Shown here: piece by piece, positions 56,767 through 64,000 of the stretch | Layout of the letters: each line of letters starts with the position of its first letter | Position numbering within the stretch: the stretch's first letter is position 1 | Assembly (NCBI RefSeq): GCF_002944315.1 | Contig: NZ_CP024314.1 | Span: 744,001-808,000 of the forward strand | Length of the DNA stretch: 64,000 bases | Direction: 5' to 3' | Source: Rhizobium sp. NXC24 | GTDB lineage: Bacteria > Pseudomonadota > Alphaproteobacteria > Rhizobiales > Rhizobiaceae | Program-made: the position numbers and the translations under genes | Notes under the pieces: generated by a model | The model's database searches: none | Seen by the model: the letters and a program-made list of their open reading frames with translations, nothing else | What the model was told of the DNA's origin: nothing

Positions 56767-59100
56767 GGCGTCGATTTCTGCCTTCGGTTGTTCCTCGGTG
56801 TAGTAGCTGGTGTATTTCTGTCGGTAGCGCTCCGTGCCACCGAAGTCGCTGTAGCGCGACAGTTCCGACATGTCCGTCTTGTTGAGGATCACACCGAGAA
56901 CACGCGAATTGATCTGCGGCTCCTGTTCCAGCAAATCCCTGACGAGATTGGTCGGCGTCGCACCCCACTCGGCAACAAAGAGGAAAGCGTCCACCTGCGG
57001 CGCGAATGCCTTGGCGTCGATGACCGGGCCCAGTGGCGCAAGGTCGACGACGATGTAGTCGAACATCTTCCGCGCGCTTTCCATCAGGTTCAGCATGCCC
57101 TGAGAAGACAGGAGCTCGCTGGTATGCAGCAGATGATCGCGAAGAACCACCGGCAGAATAGCAAGCTTAGTGCGCGGATCGACCCTGACGGCGCTTGCCC
57201 AGGGAATTTCGCCGAGAGCCGCCTCGATGAGGCCTGTCTGCGGCGGTGATTTCAGCATCCGGCTCAAACCGGGATTGCGCAAGTCGGCATCGATCAGCAG
57301 CGTGCGTTTGCCGCTGCTCGCGAGCAGGGCGGCAAAATTGGCGGCCGTCGTCGACTTGCCTTCGCCGGGCAATGCGGAGACAACGCCGATCACGCGGTCA
57401 GCCCGTCCTTGCAGCATGACATCGCTGGCAAGTTTGGCGTTGCGCAGGGTTTCGGCGAATATCGAGCGCGGGGCCTCGACCGAGACACGCATGATCCGTT
57501 CGAAAGCGACACCGGTCTCGGCATCCTCGGCCGTTGCCGGCCCGACTTTAAGCCTGCGACCCTTCTTCTTCTTGTCGAGGGTCTGTTGGCCGAGCAACGG
57601 CAGATACCCGAGGAATTTAAGTCCGAGCGCTGCACGCACATCGGCTTCGACCCGGAAATAGCGGTCGCGGAATTCCTGAAGGGCGGCAAACGCACCACCG
57701 GCCATCAAGCCGAGTACGATAGAAAGTGCCAGAACGAGCGTCTTTTTCGGGCTGGACGGCGCGGTCGGCACGCCGGCGGCGGAGATGACGCGCGCCTTGG
57801 CGATCGGGAATGAGCGCTGCTGCGATGCCTCCTCATAGCGGCTGAGATAGGATTCGTAGAGCGTCTTCAGCGCCGTCGCTTTCTGGTTAAGCGCGTTCAA
57901 CTGCACGAGGGATTTATTGGCCTCGGAGTTCTTTCCGACCACGCCCTCGATGCTGTTGCGCAGCGACGTGGCACGCGACTGCGCTACGTCGAATTCATTC
58001 TTGTAGCTCGCCGTCAATTGCTGCAGTTCCTGGTAAATCTGCCGCGTGATGTCTTCGCGCTCCGCCTTCAGCGCCACGGCCTGGGGATGATTGGCGCCGA
58101 AATTCTGCGTCACGTCCTGCTCGCGCTTCTGCACATTGAGATAACGCGTCTTCAGATCCTGCAATACGCTATTGTCGGTCTGACTGGACGAGATCGTCGC
58201 GTTTTTCACCGCATTGTCCGGTCCCTGATCGATGATCGACTTATATTGATAATAGCGTGCCGAGGCGCTGGCGGTGTCGGCCTGAGCGATGATCAGTTGC
58301 TTGTTGAGATCGGAGATTTGCTGCTCCGACATCAGCTCGCCGCCGGTCGAGGTCAAGCCGTTCTCGGCCTTGTATTTTTCGACCTCAAGCGCCGCCTGCT
58401 GCGAACGCTCCCGCAGATCGTTCAGCCGTTCCTGCAGCCATACGGATGCCCGTTCGGTCGCATCGAAGTTAGCATTGAGTTGATCCGTCAGATAGGCGTC
58501 CGCATAGGCGGCGGTGATTTTGGCCGCCAATTGCGGATCGGTCCAGCCGAACGATAAGGAGACGACGGAACTGCGGGTGACGCGCTCCACTTTCAGAGCG
58601 TCCTGCAATGTCGCGGCGATTTGCTGACGCTGCGCTTCGCGCGCCTCATCGGCTGTTCGCGGCGGCTTCGCCGGTTTGAAAGCGCTGGCGATCAGCTTCA
58701 CGCCGGATTTGATCAGCGCTACCGGCGATTGCGGTGGATTGAGGATCGCATCATTGTTGACTAGGCCAGCCGCATCGACGACGCGCAACGCCATTTCGTT
58801 GGATTTCAGGATTTCGACGGCGCTGGCAATCTCCATATCAGCCTGCTGGCTGCTGGCCTGCGGCGGCTGGTCCTCCGCATATTTGGTCATGGTTTCGTCG
58901 AGCAATACCTGTGTCGCTGACGTATAGGTCGAAGGCGCGGTCAACAGATAAGCGATCGCCAGTGCGACGAAGATGACCACACCGGTAATGATGGTGCGGA
59001 TGCGGCGGATAATGACCGCCATCAGCCGGTCTAGGTCAATGAAACCATCCTGCTCCTCCTTTGGAAGAGCGCTGTGGAAGGTGAAATTCTTCTGATGCAT
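56764..59100 (-). CDS. exoP: Exopolysaccharide chain-length/co-polymerase protein ExoP (BY-kinase)
   Basis: 778-aa Wzc-type protein. The N-terminal Wzz domain has TM1 near residues 38-58 and TM2 near 445-465 (KKTLVLALSIVLGLMAGGAFAAL), with a long periplasmic coiled-coil between them. The C-terminal tyrosine autokinase has Walker A ALPGEGKSTTAANFA, Walker A' TLLIDADLRNPG and a C-terminal Tyr cluster (ERYRQKYTSYYTEEQ). It controls polymer length and export of succinoglycan-type EPS. ATG 59100 follows AAGGTGG. It is the last gene of the exoLAMONP block. Confidence 0.93.
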   Translation of the reverse strand: MHQKNFTFHSALPKEEQDGFIDLDRLMAVIIRRIRTIITGVVIFVALAIAYLLTAPSTYTSATQVLLDETMTKYAEDQPPQASSQQADMEIASAVEILKSNEMALRVVDAAGLVNNDAILNPPQSPVALIKSGVKLIASAFKPAKPPRTADEAREAQRQQIAATLQDALKVERVTRSSVVSLSFGWTDPQLAAKITAAYADAYLTDQLNANFDATERASVWLQERLNDLRERSQQAALEVEKYKAENGLTSTGGELMSEQQISDLNKQLIIAQADTASASARYYQYKSIIDQGPDNAVKNATISSSQTDNSVLQDLKTRYLNVQKREQDVTQNFGANHPQAVALKAEREDITRQIYQELQQLTASYKNEFDVAQSRATSLRNSIEGVVGKNSEANKSLVQLNALNQKATALKTLYESYLSRYEEASQQRSFPIAKARVISAAGVPTAPSSPKKTLVLALSIVLGLMAGGAFAALQEFRDRYFRVEADVRAALGLKFLGYLPLLGQQTLDKKKKGRRLKVGPATAEDAETGVAFERIMRVSVEAPRSIFAETLRNAKLASDVMLQGRADRVIGVVSALPGEGKSTTAANFAALLASSGKRTLLIDADLRNPGLSRMLKSPPQTGLIEAALGEIPWASAVRVDPRTKLAILPVVLRDHLLHTSELLSSQGMLNLMESARKMFDYIVVDLAPLGPVIDAKAFAPQVDAFLFVAEWGATPTNLVRDLLEQEPQINSRVLGVILNKTDMSELSRYSDFGGTERYRQKYTSYYTEEQPKAEIDA

Positions 59101-59184
59101 GGCGACCACCTTGTCGGAGAAGCCTGAATGAATAGCGGCAATGGCCTGCGGCCATCGAGACCGCAGGCGAAAGTGTGAAGCGGC

Positions 59185-60090
59185 TTAAGCTGCGGTCATC
59201 TGCGCTTCGTGCGACAGAACCAAGCTTCGGATCGAGTCGTAAACCAGGCCGCCGATATCCGCACGAGCCAGCGCGAAGGCGACGTTCGCCTCGATAAAGC
59301 CTTGCTTCGATCCGCAATCGAAAGTCCGTCCGCCATAGGCCTGGGCATGGAAGCCCTGTGTTTGAGACAGGCGCAGCATGCCGTCGGTTAGCTGGATCTC
59401 GTTGCCGGCGCCGCGTTCCTGCCGCGCCAGGATATCGAAGATCTCAGGCTGAAGAATATAGCGCCCATTGAGGTAAAAGTTAGAAGGCGCCTCCGAAGGA
59501 TGTGGCTTCTCAACCATTTTGGTCACACCGAAGCCGTGGCGAACCGGTGCTCCCCGGCCGATAATGCCGTATTTAGAGGTCTCTTCCGGTGCACATTCCT
59601 CGACCGCGACGATATTACCGCCGACTTCGTCATAGAGTTCCATCAGGCCGGCCATGCAGCCGCGCAGGCCATGGCAGACCATGTCGGGAAGCAGCAGCGC
59701 AAAGGGCTCATTACCGATCAGGTCTCGCGCGCACCATACGGCATGGCCGAGGCCGAGCGGCGCCTGCTGGCGGGTAAAGCTGATCGAGCCGGCCTGCGGC
59801 AGAAGACGTTCGAGTTCCGAGACCTGCTTTGTCTTGCCCGCCCTGTGCAGCGAGGAGATAAGCTCCGGCGTGTCGTCGAAATGATCTTCGATTGCCGATT
59901 TGTTGCGGCTGGTGACGAAGACGATGTGCTCTATGCCGGCCTCGATGGCCTCATCGACGGCGTATTGCACCACCGGACGATCGACAATCGTCAACATTTC
60001 CTTGGGCATCGCCTTGGTGGCTGGCAGGAAACGGGTTCCGTTGCCGGCAACTGGGATGATTGCTTTTCTCACACGATGCTTAGGGTCCAT
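59185..60090 (-). CDS. exoN: UTP-glucose-1-phosphate uridylyltransferase (GalU/ExoN)
   Basis: 301-aa nucleotidyltransferase that makes UDP-glucose. Signature: [45 protein letters not shown], then [23 protein letters not shown] and [21 protein letters not shown]. In this operon it supplies the donor for succinoglycan glucose residues. ATG 60090 gives the standard N-terminus; the frame upstream overlaps exoO non-productively. It sits between exoO and exoP as in Sinorhizobium meliloti. Confidence 0.94.
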   Translation of the reverse strand: MDPKHRVRKAIIPVAGNGTRFLPATKAMPKEMLTIVDRPVVQYAVDEAIEAGIEHIVFVTSRNKSAIEDHFDDTPELISSLHRAGKTKQVSELERLLPQAGSISFTRQQAPLGLGHAVWCARDLIGNEPFALLLPDMVCHGLRGCMAGLMELYDEVGGNIVAVEECAPEETSKYGIIGRGAPVRHGFGVTKMVEKPHPSEAPSNFYLNGRYILQPEIFDILARQERGAGNEIQLTDGMLRLSQTQGFHAQAYGGRTFDCGSKQGFIEANVAFALARADIGGLVYDSIRSLVLSHEAQMTAA

Positions 60091-60094
60091 AGCT

Positions 60095-61147
60095 CTATCC
60101 TTTGTTAGAGTGAGGGCCTGCGCCCAAACTGGGGAGGGAGGGGGAGATCGGAGATGCCGCCGCCACTTCGCCGCCGCCCTGAAGGACGGTTGTCTCGCCG
60201 CTGCCCCGGAAAAGGGCGGCAAGGCGACGAAGACGGGCCGCGATCGGCATGCGCAAATGACGAACAGCGCCTGGATTGCAGCAGGCAATTTTCAGCGCGT
60301 TCGCCAGGGAACCGTCCTTGAGGCTGTCGACAAGCATCAGGAAGGATAGTGTTTCTTTCAGGTTGCGCGTCCGTCGCCGTTGGGCGGCCAGAGCGGCGGC
60401 ACCGAAAGGATGTGTAGAGAAAAACTGCTGGTCGGCGGCAATCATCGCCTCGACATCTTGCCGCCTCAGCACGCGCGAGATCGAACCTTCGCGAATGTAA
60501 TAGAGATAGCCGGCCGTCGGCTCGACGGCGCAGATGCCGCCTTTGGCCAATGCGGAGGCCAGAAAAATATAATCCTCGCCGATCCTGAGTGCCTCGTCGA
60601 AGCGCAGGTGGTGCTTCTCGAGGAAGGCGCGCTCGAAGACGGGTTTCATGTAGCCGAAATTATGCTCCGAGCGGAAAATCATGTTCGACATAATGAATTT
60701 CGCCAGCGTCAGAACCGGCAGGCGCGCGAGTACGGCCTCCGGAAACATCGTGCCCGCCGCCTCATCCGCTCCCCTGATGACATCTAGGTTGTCGACGACG
60801 ATCTGGGCCTCTGCCTTTTCGGCTCGTGCAATCAGCCGTGCCATACGGTCCGGGCGCAGCGCGTCGTCGGAATCGAGCACGGCCACCCAACGGCCGCGTG
60901 CGGCCTCAAGGCCGGCGTTGCGTGCCGCGGCGGGACCGCCATTGCGGGGCATGGCAACCAGCCGAACGCGCGGATCGGGGTGGTTGCCGGCAATCGTCGG
61001 GGTGTTGTCGCTGGAACAATCGTCGACGACGATGACCTCCATGCTGACGGCACCCTGCGCCAGCGCGCTGTCAATGGCGCGCTCCAGTGTGTCCTCGGCG
61101 TTATAGGCCGCGATGACGAAACTGACATCAGGGATGAAATCCGTCAT
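60095..61147 (-). CDS. exoO: Glycosyltransferase ExoO
   Basis: 350-aa GT2-family enzyme. [25 protein letters not shown] is the donor-binding strand; [13 protein letters not shown] and [16 protein letters not shown] carry the acidic UDP/metal motifs. By its place (exoM-exoO-exoN) it corresponds to ExoO, which adds a glucose in the succinoglycan octasaccharide side chain. ATG 61147 overlaps the exoM stop (ATGA). Cytoplasmic, membrane-associated. Confidence 0.9.
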   Translation of the reverse strand: MTDFIPDVSFVIAAYNAEDTLERAIDSALAQGAVSMEVIVVDDCSSDNTPTIAGNHPDPRVRLVAMPRNGGPAAARNAGLEAARGRWVAVLDSDDALRPDRMARLIARAEKAEAQIVVDNLDVIRGADEAAGTMFPEAVLARLPVLTLAKFIMSNMIFRSEHNFGYMKPVFERAFLEKHHLRFDEALRIGEDYIFLASALAKGGICAVEPTAGYLYYIREGSISRVLRRQDVEAMIAADQQFFSTHPFGAAALAAQRRRTRNLKETLSFLMLVDSLKDGSLANALKIACCNPGAVRHLRMPIAARLRRLAALFRGSGETTVLQGGGEVAAASPISPSLPSLGAGPHSNKG

Positions 61148-62085
61148 TGCGGTGCTTTCTCCAAACTTCCGTATTGTTCGATTTCGCGGACACCGAACAG
61201 GCCGCTGACGACACCGGCGTGCATGATGCCGCGCAGGCCGTAGCGATAGCGCTGTACGAGAAAGGCGGCGAGAAGCGCGGCGGCGGCAAAGCAATAGCCG
61301 GATTTGGCGCCGGCTAGCGCAATTGCCTTCCACCGGCCAAGGCCGGCCGACGTCTCCCGCAGCATCCGCCCATGCGTCTGGCCCATGCGAAAACGCCGCT
61401 TCGTGAGCCAGCTAAACGTCGCGCGCCCGTTTGGCACGGGTTCATAGACCATGGCATCCTCGGCAAAGGCGATCTTTCCGCCGGCCCTGTGCATGTGAGC
61501 GAAAAATTCCGTGTCTTCGCCACCGCTGCGACCCAGTGCGATGTTGAAGCGGCGGCCGGCGAGCGACGGCGCATTGCGTCGCAGCAGGACATTGCAGGTA
61601 TAGCCCGTGCGGATATCGCCGGAGACCCAGACCGGCAATGTCGAATGGAAATCGCCTTGCCGCATCCAGCTTGGCGCGACATTCGGATAGACGGCGCGCA
61701 CGGGGCCGAGCACCGCGTCGGTGCCGGTGGTATCCGCCGTCACAAGCAATTCGGCCAGCCAACCCTCGGACGCGGTCTCGTCGTCGTCGATGAAGGCCAC
61801 GAAATCGCCGGTCGCATGCTCGAGGCAGGCATTGCGGGCGATCGAAATGTTCGACGCGGGGCAATGCACATAAGAAATCTCGAAAGGCACCGCCGAACGC
61901 ATGGCTTCGACGCGGTCGCGCGCACTCGGCGTGATGTCATTATCGGCAACGATGATACGGACGACAGTGCCTGCTGGCACGGTCAAGACCGCCAGCGACA
62001 GCAGTGTCTGGTCCAATTCGACACGACGATAGGTGCAGACGGCGATATCGATAATCACGGGTCGGCGCTCTCGGTTCGGTGTCAT
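61144..62085 (-). CDS. exoM: Glycosyltransferase ExoM
   Basis: 313-aa GT2-family enzyme: IDIAVCTYRRVELDQTLLSLAVL, RIIVADNDITPSARDRV, YVHCPASNISIARNACLEHATGDFVAFIDDDETASEGWL (DDD metal motif), and GRSGGEDTEFFAHMHRAGGKIAF. A hydrophobic segment near the C-terminus (AGAKSGYCFAAAALLAAFLV) suggests membrane anchoring. Position and features match ExoM, an early glucosyltransferase of succinoglycan assembly. Overlaps exoO and exoA by 4 bp each. Confidence 0.9.
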   Translation of the reverse strand: MTPNRERRPVIIDIAVCTYRRVELDQTLLSLAVLTVPAGTVVRIIVADNDITPSARDRVEAMRSAVPFEISYVHCPASNISIARNACLEHATGDFVAFIDDDETASEGWLAELLVTADTTGTDAVLGPVRAVYPNVAPSWMRQGDFHSTLPVWVSGDIRTGYTCNVLLRRNAPSLAGRRFNIALGRSGGEDTEFFAHMHRAGGKIAFAEDAMVYEPVPNGRATFSWLTKRRFRMGQTHGRMLRETSAGLGRWKAIALAGAKSGYCFAAAALLAAFLVQRYRYGLRGIMHAGVVSGLFGVREIEQYGSLEKAPQ

Positions 62086-63083
62086 GATATCACCCTGCGT
62101 CCGCGGAAGCTAAGGACTTCCATCCAGAAGCCCATCGACCAGGCAAAATGCATGACCATGGCCGAGACGGCAGCGAGAGGTCCGTAAGGATTGCGCTCGC
62201 CGAGCGCGATCCAGAAGCCATAGGCTACGCAGGCAAAAGCCCACATACTAACGGGAACGACCGCGATCCAATTGAGGATTGCCAGAAATGCGCCGACGAA
62301 GATCGGGACCACGGCCAGCGGCAGCATCTGGCGGACACTCGGCATGCTGCGGTGCTTGAGGATATTGCGCGCGCGCCCGCGGCCATAGCCGAGATATTGT
62401 CGGAAAAGCGTCGGGACGCTGGCGCGCGGATAATAGGTCATTGCCGTCTTGTCGGTGAGCCAGATGCGATAGCCGGCTTTCCGCAGGCGATAGTCGAGCT
62501 CGGCATCCTCATTATGACTGAAGGCTTCGTCATAGCCGCCGACCGCGCGGAAGGCAGTGACGCGCATCAGCGCGTGATGGCCATGATCGGCCCAATGCCC
62601 CTTGGCGCCTTCGCGATGCTTCGAGCCGCCATTGCCAAGCTTAGAATTCTGCGCTACCGCCGTCGCCTTCTGGAAAGCGCTGAAGCCCATGGTGCGCATG
62701 GCGACGACGACGGAATCCGCTCCGGCGGTCGCTTGCGCCTCCTGCACCAGGATCTGGCAGTAATCGCTGGGATAATCGCCATGGGCGTCGATGCGAATGA
62801 AATAATCGTAGTCGCGGCCGAAGGTTTGGATGGCGAGATTGATCGCAGCGCTTTGCAGCCGCTTCGGGTTGTCGAGCAGGAGAATGCGCGGATCGGCCGC
62901 GGCGATCTCCTTGACGATGTCGCGCGTTCTATCCGTGCTGCCGCCATCAGCAACCACGATTCGGGCATCAAGTTCGTCCAGAGCACTACCGAGCTTGGCG
63001 ATCAGCGGCTCGATATGCTTTTCCTCATTGAGGCAGGGGATAACGATTAAGCAACGCATATCCATCGGAATTCCGGTCTTCAT
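62082..63083 (-). CDS. exoA: Glycosyltransferase ExoA
   Basis: 333-aa GT2-family enzyme: RCLIVIPCLNEEKHIEPLIAKLGSALDELDARIVVADGGSTDRTRDIV, then YDYFIRIDAHGDYP (DxD motif) and FSHNEDAELDYRLRKAGYRIWL (the ED and QxxRW-like region), with C-terminal membrane helices (LPLAVVPIFVGAFLAILNWIAVVPVSMWAFACVAYGFW). Matches ExoA, which adds the third sugar of the succinoglycan repeat. Overlaps exoM and exoL by 4 bp. The start may be ATG 63083 or the Met at residue 7. Confidence 0.92.
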   Translation of the reverse strand: MKTGIPMDMRCLIVIPCLNEEKHIEPLIAKLGSALDELDARIVVADGGSTDRTRDIVKEIAAADPRILLLDNPKRLQSAAINLAIQTFGRDYDYFIRIDAHGDYPSDYCQILVQEAQATAGADSVVVAMRTMGFSAFQKATAVAQNSKLGNGGSKHREGAKGHWADHGHHALMRVTAFRAVGGYDEAFSHNEDAELDYRLRKAGYRIWLTDKTAMTYYPRASVPTLFRQYLGYGRGRARNILKHRSMPSVRQMLPLAVVPIFVGAFLAILNWIAVVPVSMWAFACVAYGFWIALGERNPYGPLAAVSAMVMHFAWSMGFWMEVLSFRGRRVIS

Positions 63084-64000
63084 TGCAATCCACCTCTATT
63101 GCGATGCATTTGTGGGAGGGCCTTTAATTCGGCGATTTGGCCGCTGGCGTGGGTAAGGGACGCCAGCCGCTGCACCAGCCCTTGGCATTCGGCGCGATCG
63201 GTCATCCATTGCCTGCGATCCTGCGCGGCCGAAGCGTTGAAAGCGGCGAGGTAGCGGTCCTTATTTAGGTCGCCCAGGAGAGTGACAAGGTGGGCAGCAT
63301 CCGCCTTTTCGAGTGTCAGCCCGATTTTTCGCTTTGCCAGGAACCGTGCAGTCTCGGTGCCATCGACGGCGATCGGTACGGCGCCATGCAGGCCGCCTTC
63401 ATAAAGACGGTTCGGCAGCAGCCAACTGGAATTCAGTCCCTCTTCGAAGAAGTCGATCGCCCAGGAGAATTGTACCTCTCCATAAATCGCCGCGAGGTCC
63501 TCGGGATTTTTGTAGGGACCGCCGAAGCGCATGAAAGGCGCATCGCGCACGAAGCCATCGAAATCGCCGAACTCTGAATAGGCCGGCCGGCCGCGCAAAA
63601 TGATCTCGAAGCGGCCTTCCATCTGGCGGGAAAATTCAGCAAGCATTTCCAGAGATTTGCGACACCGAAGCGCGCCGAACCAGCCGATTTTCCAGGGCTC
63701 GTTGGCTGCCGGCAATCGGGGAGTAATGGCAATTTCAGCTCTCATACCCTCGATCGCCAGGACCTTGTTCTCGAGAAGGAGGATCGGCAGGTCGAGGCCG
63801 GAACGAGAGCGGAAATAATGCTCGACGAAAGCCGGCGAGCTGGTCAGCAGCAGCGCCGCATCCGCGCCGAAACGGCGCTCAATGCCACGAAGAGCGTTGC
63901 CAAACACGTCCTTACGCAGCAGCAGCCGGTGAATATCGAGGCATTCGTAGACAACGGGCATATCGCCGCCGAAGATCGACTTGGCGCGCTTGGCCACGGC
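63080..64000 (-). CDS. exoL: Glycosyltransferase ExoL, 5' end outside window
   Basis: 306 residues are visible and the frame is open at the right edge, so the N-terminus is missing. Content: VYECLDIHRLLLRKDVFGNALRGIERR, LLLTSSPAFVEHYF, WKIGWFGALRCRKSLEMLAEFSRQMEGRFEIILRGRP, FEEGLNSSWLLPNRLYEGGLHGAVPIAVDGTETARFL, a GT-B-like arrangement with the donor-site Glu-x7-Glu region. By gene order it is ExoL, which adds the fourth sugar in succinoglycan synthesis. The start overlaps into exoA by 4 bp at its 3' end. Confidence 0.88.
   Translation of the reverse strand, partial: AVAKRAKSIFGGDMPVVYECLDIHRLLLRKDVFGNALRGIERRFGADAALLLTSSPAFVEHYFRSRSGLDLPILLLENKVLAIEGMRAEIAITPRLPAANEPWKIGWFGALRCRKSLEMLAEFSRQMEGRFEIILRGRPAYSEFGDFDGFVRDAPFMRFGGPYKNPEDLAAIYGEVQFSWAIDFFEEGLNSSWLLPNRLYEGGLHGAVPIAVDGTETARFLAKRKIGLTLEKADAAHLVTLLGDLNKDRYLAAFNASAAQDRRQWMTDRAECQGLVQRLASLTHASGQIAELKALPQMHRNRGGLQ

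Noticed and set aside
1..64000. CRISPR arrays, IS elements, prophage, tRNA or rRNA genes
   Set aside because: No regularly spaced repeats, transposase or integrase frames, or tRNA-like cloverleafs were seen by eye; a tRNA scan was not possible.

Overview
The window reads as chromosome or large-replicon DNA of a fast-growing rhizobium (Rhizobium/Agrobacterium/Sinorhizobium group). The evidence is the exoL-exoA-exoM-exoO-exoN-exoP gene order of the succinoglycan locus at the right end, a mosaic intergenic repeat of rhizobial type, several small proteins of kinds common in Rhizobiaceae, promoters of the alphaproteobacterial EcfG type (GGAAC-N16-CGTT), and uniform high-GC codon use. I see no rRNA, tRNA, transposase, phage or CRISPR array.

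Layout. 1-3440: end of a sugar ABC transporter operon (permease tail, ATPase, GH42 beta-galactosidase). 3578-6778: complete pqqABCDE operon for the redox cofactor PQQ. 6837-10031: a soluble HWE-type PAS histidine kinase, then a DUF2231 membrane protein translationally coupled to a sorbosone/glucose dehydrogenase-like lipoprotein. 10293-16136: a run of small stress-type proteins (DUF4174, PEBP, 16-Cys copper-storage-like protein, DUF3008, several conserved hypotheticals), topoisomerase IB and a glyoxalase-fold protein. 16283-22829: treZ divergent from treY-glgX, which together make trehalose from glycogen; two back-to-back consensus EcfG promoters lie between them. 22910-27188: VapBC-type toxin-antitoxin pair, YihY/BrkB membrane protein, KefB-like antiporter fused to tandem universal-stress domains.

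27700-38157 is one catabolic island: GntR regulator with a palindromic operator beside its promoter, DHDPS-family lyase, aldehyde dehydrogenase, FAD amine/imino-acid oxidase, a ProU-type betaine ABC transporter, a proline-racemase-superfamily enzyme with a missing second catalytic Cys, and a GlxA/AraC regulator. The set looks like uptake and breakdown of a proline-betaine or hydroxyproline-like compound to a 2-oxoacid.

38187-47198 is a second stress and housekeeping stretch: DUF4142 protein, a frameshifted outer-membrane beta-barrel gene, a NhaP-type antiporter with a flavin reductase behind a consensus EcfG promoter, a DUF2945 protein, 5-formyl-THF cyclo-ligase, LysR and HPP-CBS proteins. 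47479-51038: flippase, glycosyltransferase, acyltransferase module for surface polysaccharide. 51414-53034: leftward DUF4142-cupredoxin-ECF sigma operon, divergent from the rightward mocD/mocE-like desaturase-Rieske pair (53521-54980); the gap carries a 22-bp perfect palindrome and repeated related half-sites. 55090-56664: FMN reductase and EamA exporter. 56764-64000: leftward exo operon, cut by the window end within exoL.

The strongest points for follow-up are the paired EcfG promoters of the trehalose genes, the Gly-for-Cys proline-racemase homologue in the betaine-like island, the ECF/cupredoxin/DUF4142 versus mocDE divergent locus with its palindromes, and two apparent single-base frameshifts.
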